Assembly (NCBI RefSeq): GCF_000764305.2
Contig: NW_025934536.1
Coordinates: forward strand, 1 to 64,000
Length of the DNA stretch: 64,000 nucleotides
Direction: 5' to 3'
From: Hyalella azteca
Taxonomy: Eukaryota > Arthropoda > Malacostraca > Amphipoda > Hyalellidae
A program made the translations under genes and the position numbers. Positions 48,498 through 61,400 of this stretch are shown here, piece after piece (position 1 is the first letter of the stretch; each line of letters starts with the position of its first letter). Below the pieces are notes generated by a model. That model worked only from the letters and a program-made list of their open reading frames with translations. It searched no databases and was not told the origin of the DNA.

Positions 48498-51400
48498 AAA
48501 ACAAACAGACGGTAAAATATTTTCAGTTTTAGACTCGTACACTTTGAGATTACGCCAGAAAAGAAACCTGGAAATTGCAATTATGAAAAAAAAGGCAGAG
48601 TAAGGTAGTATAAATATTGAAGTTTGAAAACAATCAGTTGGGAACAAAAGTAATTATTTCGTTCTTAGTATTACACGACATGTACGCTAAGATATAGTGA
48701 CGTTTCTATCATCATTCATCATTTTAACCTCAGCCGCTGAGTTGACCGGAACAACGAAATACTAGCGACCGTTTTGCTGCGTAGGGAATATTGTTTGAAG
48801 GACCTTGAAATGCTTTGATTCACCGTACCGATAAAAATGACCTCGTCAGGAGACATAAACTAGCTTGCAAATGGCCAGCGGCAGCCCTCGAGGTTCCTTA
48901 ATATATTTCGAGACGCGAAACGCGACCGTACGTCACAAAGTTTTTCTCCGAGAGTTCCGTAAACTGGTTTGTGGGAACGCGTCTTTGTTGGAAGGTGTTA
49001 AATGGCGGGTCATTCTAGATGGTCTTTATATCAGGGATCACAACAACAGCTCTTCTTTGATGAAGGAAGTTTTTAGAATTGTCTTCGACCGAAAGAAATA
49101 GGCAATTTCGTCTACTCGTAGTTTTTCAGAAACGAAATAGATTGGCAGCTATTTGCTATAGATCCTATCACAAAGTTAGCATTGTGGATAGACAAAAAAC
49201 TATGTGTATATAATAATCATTCACCAAAATGGTAATTAAAAATATATCCGAAATTATTACAATGACAAGGTTACACTCGAAATACGCCGCAAATGGAGGA
49301 ATTTTTTTTCGTAATTTCAAATATAAACATAAATAGCATTTTTACTAATGACTACTAATTCCTGACTAATTCACTTATACGTGAACTTAAAATTCGATGC
49401 GTAAAGTATGGCGAAAAAATCGTCTGGCGTCTGCACAACTAAATAAGAAATATTGAATACAGAAAAAATAATGAAATTAATCAGAGAAGTAAATTTGGGG
49501 AGTTTACCTGTTTAACTTCTGTTTACCTTCTCGCCCCTCATACTTCACACTCACCCACACATATCACACTCGCCCCACACACATCACACTCGCCCCACAC
49601 ACATCACACTCGCCCCACACACATCACACTCACCACACACATCACACTCGCCCCGCACACATCACACTCGCCCTAGCTGTGCACCACTCTTGCCCCTGCA
49701 CCACACTCACCCCACAAGCAGCTTTGCCGCGTCACACATCACTCTCACCCCGCACACATCACACTCCCCCCTGACACATCACACTCGCCCCTCACACATC
49801 ACACTCGCCCCTCACACATCACACTCACCCCACACACATCACACTCGCCCCACACACATCACACTCGCCACACACATCACACTCGCCCCACAAGCAGCTT
49901 TGCCGCGTCACTCGATCTGAGCGCTGCATTAGCAGTTCCCTCGCGCACTAACCTAGCGTAATTTGTACTGCGTGAAGTCGTTACATGTTAACTTGAACTC
50001 AGTTTTAATTTAACGCTGGTCAACCGAGGTCACATGACATGCATATCGCTTTCAGAAATAACAGAGAAGAGCGCAAATGATCTAAATTTTTATAACACTC
50101 GTAATTTTTTAGTAAATTTAATAATAAAATTCGCTCACTTTCCGCGTTCATTAATCTATTGTTTCTCGAGGTGGTAAGTCACATTTCTGTAAAACTTGAA
50201 CGTTATTAAAATGCTGGTTGGGATGAATAAATGAGCCGAAAGACAAGTATCCGTACATTTTTATTAAATATTTATTTTACCACAATATGGCGTGAGGAAT
50301 TGACAACCGTACCTTTTAATTTAAATCAAGATTTATATATTGCATGCATTATTTGTAACTGAATTAAATATTGCTCCTTTATATTTGCCTATCTCATCAT
50401 TTATTTTTCTTTTTATCCTGAAAAGGTTACATTAATTACTATAATTAACAATATATCACCTAAAGTAAAATTTCATCTGCTATGCATTAAAATTATCATG
50501 CTATGGACTAGGAAACAAATTACAGTTTTTATCGTCAGATTTAAAATTAATCAGAGATTTTCTAGCCACTTTGTAGAGTGGCATTAAAGTTTACGTTTGA
50601 CGCTTAGATAAAGTATTTGAACGAGTTCTAAAAGTGGTAGCTAGCTTCCAATGACTGAGCACCACAGTTATATCACAGTCTAAATTTGCTCTGAACTTTT
50701 CACAAAGTCTGAACTACAATCGGTTTGCTTATATTTTATATCATTGTATATATTCATGACATAGAATAATTCGCAGAATAACAAGGTTGATGAGTTTCTT
50801 CACATCTGTCGTTCGCGCTCACTAGACGTCTTCCTGACCGAGACCTGGCACGACGCTGACTCGGTTTGCATCACGCTGGATAAACTCATGGGAAGAGGTC
50901 ATACGGATGCTTCGGGTAACGTAAGCGTGGAGGAATTCCATGCAGTTTTTTGAAAATATAATTTCGTCAGCCGATGCCCCGCCGACAACATTTGCGCCGT
51001 GCCTGTTCGACTGCATGCTTCAAAAAGTTACTTGCTTCACAGCTGACGATTTCATCGCTGCAGTGCGCGCGCTGCCTAAACAAGCAGTGTGGCAAATATC
51101 AGCTGCCGACGTCGTTACTTATGGGGAATATTACATACGCTTAGTATTACATTTCGAGATCTGCGGGGAAATGTAATATTAAGCCAAACCCCATGTAGTG
51201 ACAGATCGAAAACAAAATGAAAGAAGGTGAATGGACGATGTCAGTCTATCTCATCTTTCTTACGTAAACTTAATAATCTAATATTCAAGAAGCCCGAACA
51301 CTAAATCTGTGTTCGGCGTCACTGCAAAAAATCTTGGGTAAAAACTGCTCCGCGCAGTGCGCTTTTCTTAATCAGTGCACCAGATCGGAGCGATTTGCTG

Positions 51401-54400
51401 GTGGCAGGTATCGAGGTCTTCTGATGATTAAAAAACTCCAGTGATTGGACTCAAAACGCTGGTGATTGATCGATTTGCTGATTTCAGATTACCGAGAAGA
51501 TATTTCCATACATACTGTATCACCCGAGTGATTCCTTGTATTCTGATTCTAAATTATTGGAACGACTCGAGATATCCTAGCTGACAGGGTTCGATTCCAG
51601 TCACTCTAGAAGATTGTTACGAGTGAGATAATTTCTGGAGCATCGATCAATTCCATTTATTCCAGAATACCGGGACGATCTACACATCGTATCACATCGA
51701 TCGATTCCGGACATACCTGATGACCGAGAAAACTCTGTGTGACATCGATCAACTCCTGACATGCCGGAAGACCTGGACGACCCTGCCCAACCTGAAGGTT
51801 CACGGATCCCAGTGGATGATCGGGCCGACTCCCTGAAGCTGCTTGAACGCCTGCAGAAGGGGGCGCGAAAGACCTGCCGCGGTGTCGACTGCTGACGGGG
51901 GGAACGCCGCAGAGTCCAACGTCTAACGCGTGTCAAGCCCCACACTGGGCTTTGCGGTGGTCAGGAGACGTTAGCTGTCTGTGGGGGGTGTTCCCATGCG
52001 CAGGCCTCTTGATGCTGGCCTAGAGATGACTGCCTACGGGACTGTAATACGTAACAAAATTACACAGTTGTGTGGGATATTTTTTGACACACTGAAATGT
52101 ATCACGTTCGCAGTCTTTTAGGAGATCTGCGTGAGAATTTTCAAGCTTTATGGTGTGGTGGTGGTGCGTTGCCGCTAATGAAATAAGGAACAGCAAGAGG
52201 TGGCACAGAATTGGGATTAAAATATGAGAAAAATGGCAGCGGGAAACAATAAATTTTACCCAGGTTAGGCGCTGGGCACCAAATTTTCTAGCTGTCTGAG
52301 GGAAATGAAGCGCTCTGCTCTTGGTCCCTTGGGATGAAAGGCTTTAGTTTAATTTTGCTAAAGGCTTCTCGCGTTTCTTAACGGCCATGACAAAAGCGTC
52401 AGTACTCAACCAGTAGCGTTATCGGTAAGTCTAGAAAGTGGAGCGTTAAATTCATGGAAGGTCGTCTGAAATATTGCGGGGCGGTCAGTATAGTCAATTT
52501 GCATTGGGTTGATTCTCTTTACTTGAATGCCATATGATTGTGTCCTCTGAGGCTCAGGTTAAGTTGATGGTTAATTGGGGGATTTAAGGGATTATGATGG
52601 CGGATGACATTACGGAAATGAAGGTAATCGTGGTCGTGAAATAATTGGTTATTTTCCATATGCCTTCTGAGGTATGTCCGTTGCGTGGGTTCAAGGCATC
52701 AGTAGGGGGCATGAGGTTGGAGGGAGGTGAGGATACAGGTATTGGTGCAATAAACCAACGAAATAAAATAGTAGAGACTGAGGCATGAAAAAAGACAGTC
52801 AGTTCTAATTGGTGACCTACACATCCGGCTGGGTAGTGCAAAATCCTGATCCAGAAAGAGATAATACGAGTACTGTAAGAATAGGAACATTCGCAAGTAA
52901 TTGCCACGGTGGACTGAGCTCCATGGCCTTTAATTTTCATTTTGTCAATCTCGCTTAATATTACCACTATTATATCGGCTGATATTTTACCTTGTAATGG
53001 GTCGTGCTGGGCCGGAGTGTGATGCCGTACATCTCTCGGGGCTGCAGAGTGGCCACTGTGAGGGTGGTGGTCCTTCGAGCTCTCGGCCGTAAGGTTATCT
53101 TCACACGCCAAAGATAACACAAAGTTCTCTGAACCTGCTCGCAGTCGTGGACAAAAGTTTAGGTCGTTAATTCAAAGAACACTGCAGTCCATGCACAAAG
53201 ATTCCTGAACTTGCGTCAGATGGAGATAATAGACCCAAATTCGATACCGTTACCAGTTTTTAAAGTGCGATTTTTTTACAATGTTAAGAAAACAATTCAA
53301 TGCGTGGTGACGGAGAAAATTTGTCGTAGATTTAATTTTTCATGCAAGTTTAAAATACAGAAGTTGTTCTAGTCAGGAAGCAATACCGATGCAACAAAGC
53401 AATCAAAAAGATAAAAACTCGGAAAATACATACTGAAATAGATTAAACTAATTTCAATTCTATCGTTACTACATTATATTAAAAAATGTATATTGCACAG
53501 TATTATTATTATTATTCCACGAAGAGATTGTCGTGGCGTCTCGTTCAGATCGAACTTCGAGGGCACGTTACAAGGATAAAAAACAGATAACAAAAACAGA
53601 TAAAACAAGGATAAAAACAGATAACAGCAGTACGATATTGCAAAGTATTATCACGCAGAGGAAGTAATATCGCTGCAGCTCGCTGTCATTTCAAGTCCCT
53701 CACGTCTGCATTAAAGAAGCAGTAGATGCAGGAGACGACGAAGCCCTGGAAGGACGTAAGGATGTTTGTGCTGTAGGACCAAACACCGAACTCAAATGCT
53801 GAGCGTTCAAGAGGTTTGGGGATCATCGTTATGGCGTTGGTGATGCCGAGCAGTGGGAGTAGGCAGAGTGCGTTGCGCACCGAACGCCTCAGAGGCCTAC
53901 AGGGGACATAATACGATGTGAAAACTTAGTTATTTAATGGATACAAAGTGAAAACTTATTTATTTAGTTAATACAATGTGAAAACGTAATTATTAATTAA
54001 TACAATGTGAATACCTAATTATATAGTTATAGTAATAGTAAGCTAAATCACACTCTATCCCCCCAAAAAACTCGTAATTACGCCACATTTAATAGTCTTG
54101 AATCAAATGAACTAGATTCAAAAATACATGTTATGTATCAACAGGTACCTCGACTTGCGAGGCACCTGTTTACTTTCTTTTCTTTACCTGACAACTTTCT
54201 TTTTTTTTCACCTTATTAATCTTCACCTTATTTGTTGCGCTTCGCAAGTGTTTGCTTCCCTGAGTTTGCTGAGAAGCGTGCGCATAATGTTCAGTAGAAA
54301 CAGAAGATTTGCCTGCGGGCAGAAAAGTACTTATAAGCTATGGTTATTTTTATAAAACGCTCGGCAGGAGTGAAAGATTTATTAAAATTCAGATAGAAGG

Positions 54401-57400
54401 CAGGAACATAAGGCATTCAGATGAAAAGCATTTAGATAAAATGCTCGAGAGGAGTGAAATATTTAGCAAAATTCAGATAGAAGGCAGGGTTATAAGGCAT
54501 TCATATGGAAGGCATTCAGATAAAATGCTCGGCAGGGGTGAAAGATTTATTAAAATTTTAAAATTCAGATATAAAACAATTTTTAAGGTACAAATGAATA
54601 ATTTTCGATTATTTTAGTTTACTGACCGCGATGATAGTAAGGCGAGGACCTTCCAATATCCAGTAGGAGGCCGTGCTGGAGTAGCCGACCCAGCACCCAG
54701 TCTGTCCACCCACCGCCATCACCGCCGCCCACACCGTCGTCACCACCGCCGGCACACCTGGCCAGAAATACTCTATGATATTTATCTTGTGCACGGCAGT
54801 CGAGAAGTTACGATATAGGCCTTCAATACAAAGTTTTTTGCGACAGTGACGGAGCTGACGGCGCAAGTGACGGAGCTAAGGTGCGTGACGACACGAGCGA
54901 ACTCCACCACCGACATTGAGGGTCATTACTTCCCCATGCGCATGTGCGGTCGCCCCGACGCCATCTGGATAACTGAGATCGAAAAGGTGTTCGGCTTCCC
55001 TGAGCACTTCACAGACGTGGGCAACCTGCAACCTCGACAACGGCAGGCGCTCCTCGGCAAGGCCTGGAGTGTGGACGTCATGCTGCGCATCTTAGAGCCT
55101 CTCAAGGCAATGTTTCCTGCCTTTCGTCAGTAGAGGAGGACAATGAAATCTTAGAGCCTCTCAAGGCAATATTTCCTGCCCTTCGTCAGTAGAGGAGGAC
55201 AAGGAAATCTTGGAGCCTCTCAAGGCAATGTTTCCTGCCCTTCGTCAATACTCATGGTCTATACAAGGTCCCTGAAGGGTTACTAGAATTTGAAACAAGA
55301 ACCAACACCAGGGGCCACGGCTATAAGCTAAAAAAAACTGCGCTTCAACTTCTCCACGCGACAAAATTTCTTCTCGCTTCGAATCACCGACATGTGGAAC
55401 AGCCTCCCCGATGACATCGTTAGCGCTCCAAGTATGAACGCGTTCAAGAACAGACTAGATAAAGCTATGGAAAAATATATGTTCAGATTTGAAATGCCTA
55501 GCTCCTTATCGAACCCGGTGGAAGTCTAGTAGCTACTTCAAACTATCGTCAGTCATGAAAAGATCCGGTCAAATGACACGAATTTAGATCTTCTGTGAAC
55601 AAGGCACGAAAAGGAAAAGAATCGGCGACAAGCCACATCAGGCCTACACTTCAGCGCCGACATCACTATGTTATGTTATGTTAATTAACGATCCAGGCTA
55701 CATCTGATGGCGGTGTGAACTCATCAATCAACTTGTGAACTCATCATTCTTGTGAACTCAGAATGATGAGAACTTACATGCACGATGTTCAAATATCACG
55801 TGTCTGAGGAGTAAAATTAAAGGGGGCTTCGACAACTATAATAACTGTATTACCCCGTTCTCCAAAAATCATTGCACAACCTTTCAGTTCTGTTAAAATT
55901 TCATTCAATCATCCTGTTGATGTATAGAGTTACGCACGCATTCGACTCAAGATATCTTTGAGATGCACTTGTAGATAATATCCATCAATTTAATTATTAG
56001 CGTAAATTATCTAAATATATGGATTTTTTGATAACACAAATTTACTTAAAAGTTGATAACAAATTTTGATACGTAAAGTATGACAAAAATTCGTCCGGCG
56101 TTTGCTAAACTCTACAAAAAAATTTGGAATACTGATAAAATGTAAACGATGGTCAACGATGCAAATTCGGGTAGTTTACCTAGAAAACAGATTTCATATT
56201 AGCTGAGAGCTTTAACACATCACACTTGTCACCCTCATAATTCCTTGCCTTACAGTCACCTCATGTACATCACAATTGACTATATATACACTATAATTTG
56301 GGACTATATATGTATTTAATTTGACTATATATAATATAAATATATAATATATAATTAATATAGCTCTTTACTCACCCCATCCGATGCAGTAATAAGCGCA
56401 GTAGTTCGGAGGTCCCTGGAAGAAGGCCACGCTGATGAGGTTGTTCAGGTACATCCCCTCAATGAACATCCACATGAACATCGCTGAACGTCCGTACTCC
56501 AACATCACGTGAAACGTCTCGCACAATATTGGCTGCGTGGACAATATTGTAAATATTATTGGCTGTGTAAACAATATTCTAAACAATATTGGCTGCGTGA
56601 ACAATATTGTAAATAATATTGGCTGTGTAAACAATATTCTAAACAATATTGGTTGCGTGAATAATATTGTTAACAATATTGCATACAATATTGGCTGCAT
56701 GAACAGTATTGTAAACAATAATGGTTGTGTAAACAATATTCTAAACAATATTTACTGTGTAAACAATATTGGCAGCGTGAACAATATTGTAACCAATATT
56801 TTCAACAATATTGGCAGGGTAAACAATATTGTGACGCCTTATTCCAAGGATTATATTCCCTTATCACAAAGATATTGTAAACAATATTGTTTGCGTGAAT
56901 AATATTTAAGAAATATTGGCAGCCTAAATAATATTGAAAGCAATATTGGCTGCTTAAACAATATTGTGACGCCTTATTGCAAGGATGATCAACACTAATA
57001 TCAATGGAATAATATTTTGACAGCTGGTGCTATCGGGATCAACGAGCGTATTGTGAATACTGTGATAAGTTGTAAAGTAACATATCAAGTAACATAAAGT
57101 AATAAATGATTAAACATTAAATTCAATTGCAGTATTCAGTTTGTATAATAGTATAACTCATGGGTGCAGAATCAATAAATTTGAACCAAGATAACGCAAA
57201 GCATATGAATGATATATTATCGTTTTCCAACAATATCGTTCAAATTCATTATTTATGATACAACTTTATGTCTTCTCTTTACAGTACAAAAATGAATAAT
57301 AATCTAGCAGTTAATAATAACACAGTTCTTACGATGCACACACCATGTAGAAGCATGCGAACCTGAATTTATGAATTTCTTCTAATATTCTCAAAAATTT

Positions 57401-58386
57401 AAGTCATTTATTTCTCCAGTAGCTCAGAACTTTCGTGTCAAATTCTGTTTGCCTTTCAATCTCAAGGGAAAAAATCGCTGGTTGAAATATATCTGGTCCC
57501 ATCTCAGGGAAGAAGATTTTGCACGAGGAAAAACAACGCGGCTATTTTTAGCGCATTTTCTCATTTATGGAAAAAATGCACTACTGTATTGTGCTCGCCA
57601 TGTCCGTCCGTCCGTCCGTCCGTCCGTCTGTCCGTCCGTGACTACACGTTTTCGTCGACGAGAAAATGCGCTCTCTGTCACTCACTGCATTGAGTTCTGA
57701 GTTATATTTTCTAGTGAAATGTTTCCTATACTTTAATACGAAACCAAGGCGGCGTCTCAACTGAACTTTAAAAGAAACTTGAGAGATTTATTAGAGTTAG
57801 CGTTCATGATGACTTTTTACTCACCGTTGCGTCGATGCCGCGTACGTCTATGGGGCGCAACCGAGGCGCTTACGCCGACCGAGTCGCCCCTGAGAGCGGC
57901 CTGGTCAGCGTACAAAACCATGCGCACCGCAGCCTGCAGCAGCATCGCGACGAAAAGGTTCTTGTGGATGCGCGACCTGTTGTTCCGAGACTTCCTGGTT
58001 CCGGAAAATAAAAACATATACCATTTGTAAATATATACCATGTATATATAAAAGTATGTAAATATTTTTACATATACATATGTAAAAATATTTTTACATA
58101 TATAAATGTATAGATTTTATTACAAAATTCGTACGTTAGTCCTAATTTTCACTTCGACAATTTGAAAGATTTTTTATAAGAAAGACAAAATCCGTCAGCC
58201 TTTATTATCTTTTCCAGTTGATAAACTATTGTTCATAATTTCGATTTTTAAGAGTTATCCGTTAATTTTAAAAATGTAATAAGCTTTCCCAAAATACGGC
58301 TGAATCGGAATACTTAAATACGACAAGAAGCGGAATGCATTAGTGCTATTCACCTCTGCAGGCTATAAATATTTTACTGACAATGA

Positions 58387-58424
<38 letters not shown>

Positions 58425-61400
58425 GTATTAATATTATTTTTTCTACGAAGCATTTATCACGGCGTCTGGTTCAAACGAACTTCAAGGGCACGTCACACAG
58501 AAAATTAATAGCAAGCGAAAAATAAATATACACGAGAAAGGATGGGCACTGATAGAATGACTAAGCACTAGATTCATACACTCATGCATCATAGATGAAT
58601 GAGTATAAGATTTGTAATTGGGCGTGAATCCTCAGCAAAATGTTAATTTTGAGCATTTAAAAATGTTCGTTCCACCCTCACCTGAAGTATGGAAGAGCTG
58701 AGGGACCTCGAAAGTCAACAAATCTGTCGAATTGAAAAAAATATAACTCAGTACTCACTGCAGTGAGTGACAGAGAGCGCATTTTCTCGTCGACGAAAAC
58801 TTGAGGTCACGGACAGACGGACGGATAGACGGATGGACAGAGAGACAGACAGACGGACATGGCGAGCACAATTGTGCATTTTTTCCATAAATGAGAAAAT
58901 GCGCTAAAAAGACATGAAGTTCAACGCAATTTTTACGACGTTAGTGAAGAAATTTTATTTATTTATTTATTTAGGTAGTTTGGTTTACCATTTTAGTATA
59001 TGATATTCAGGTTGGTTCAGTTCTGGACAAACAATAAACCGTATCATCACTGTAAATAACCAGATAAAGATAAACTGCACTTCAGAAAGATACTTTTAAT
59101 ATTTTCAAAAAATATATATATTATCAAATATTAAACCTGCACGAAAAAACGTTGAGCGCACTTAAAGCGATACTCAAAAAATGTACAATTTCCGTGGTGA
59201 ATTACTGCTCGACATCACGGCATTTCATTTCCAATCATTCTGAATTTCTTTTACAGGCACAATGACAGACGCTTTGAAGAAATCCCGGTCGAGTTAGAAT
59301 GTAAACATAAAGTTTAAATAATATCGTTATTCATTATACCGCTTGAATAATTACTGACTCTAACTTTTGAATAAATTGTTGGCAAGGCAATTTTAATGGC
59401 TCTAATTCTCGAGTACATTTGTACCTATTACTTATTATCACAATCTAGTCCTACTATTGCAATTTATTTATTAAACTAACCTATGCAATCTAAGTTAGGA
59501 ACTATTTATATTAAATTCAGGAACTAAATAACTATTTATTTCGAAATAAAAAACTAAATAACCACTTATTTCAAAATAAAGAACTAAATAACTAGTTATT
59601 TTAAATAAAGAAATAAATAACCACCTATTTCGAAATAAAGAACTAAATAACTAGTTATTTTAAATAAAGAAATAAATAACCACCTATTTCGAAATAAAGA
59701 ACTAAATAACTAGTTATTTTAAATAAAAAACTAAATAATCACTTATTTCAAAATAAAGAACTAAATAACTAGTTATTTTAAATAAAAAAGTAAATAACCA
59801 AATAATTATTTATTTTATTTCAATATTGCAGCGCACTAACTTGACGAAGTTGAAGACACAGAGAGAGAGCAGCAGCGACACCAGCGACAGCGCCAGCCCG
59901 GCCACCTCCACGGCACGACAACTGCGAGCTACCGACACCTTCAGCTGGAGAACAGGGGCGTTGATTGCAGGGGTACCAGAGGCATGGTACGTTATCCCTA
60001 CCTGAAGCTGTACCAACAACACCAGGGACACGGTCTTCACCACCAGAGTACTTGATTGTCACTAGCAAGGTAAGGATTATCTCTACCAGAAATGTATTTT
60101 CACAGTTCTTATCTCAATTCGAGTATCTCTTTTCAATTTCCTCGACGAAAATTTATATGTTCGAGGAAACAAAGAGCCAAGAAACCTGAGCGTCTTCCCG
60201 CGAGCCGTGGTACAGTTGGCTCCGCAAATGTAGGAAGTACAAAAAAATTATATTTCTACCTGAATGTACCACTAATAAGATACAAGATAACCTGTACATT
60301 CTCCCGCTAGCCGCGGTTCAGTTGGTTCAGCAGCTGTAAGAAGCGCAAAAAAATTATATTTCTACCTGAATGTACCACTGATGAAACACAAGATAACCTG
60401 AGCATCCTCCCGCGACCCGGAGTAAAGTTGGTTTAGCAGGTGCCGGACATCGGGCGTGAAGCAGTCAGTGTAGTTGGACCAGCCCACGTCTTGGTTAGAA
60501 CCACCGTTGCGGCCCAGCCAGGTGCCGTTCAGACCACATCTTCTGGAAGCCAGTTCTGCCAAACATAAACATACTTCCTCCAATGTTCCTGCATTCATTT
60601 ACTTACTCTTGGATAAAACTATCACGTAGATCTTAACTGGAAATTGGTAAATTTCTGTTGGGCGTCCATCTAAGCTCCATGGAACATTACTGAAGCGTTA
60701 TCTTATTGTCAAATGCACCGAGTAATATCATATCATAACAGGAGCTGAATGTATGAAATAATTTAATAACGTATAATACAGGCCTCGTATTATACGGGTC
60801 TCGATTTGAGCACAAATATTGCATATGCGAGGTGCTGGGTAATAAATTTATATGTCAATGGTAAAATCTTTATCAATTTGCGTCGTATCAACAATTATTG
60901 TAAGTTCGCGGCTGGTGAACGCACTCGTAGGATCCACGCCTTCGAAGGGGGGACAAGGCAAGAAGACTTGGGCGCCAAGAGGAGCGGGAGGCCAGCAAAG
61001 GATGTTGTCCCACGTAGCTTCACATCTTGCACCTGTTAGAGCAATGAATTCCATTACCTATATTCAGAGGTGGGCAGTAGCGCGCTACATTTTCAGTAGC
61101 GGTAGCGGCGCTACATTTAAGCAATTGTAGCGGTAGCGGTAGCGCCCGCTACGTTTAGAGCATGTAGCGGTAGCGGTAGCGGCCGCTACATTTCAAAGTA
61201 GCGCTGCCCAGCTCTGTCTATATTATCTTTAAACATAATATTAAATATGTTTGCGGAACTCGGAACTCCTGCAACCAATCACTGAAGACTTTTAAAGCTT
61301 AACCCATTATAATCGTTGACGAGAGATCAGGCGCTATGCGCATTTAGGCCGCTACGTGTACTTAGGAGAGTTGGGATAGGATAACCCAATGCATATTTAT

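Noticed and set aside
48865..49101. 78-codon plus-strand frame
   Set aside because: No motif, no conserved pattern and no splice context.
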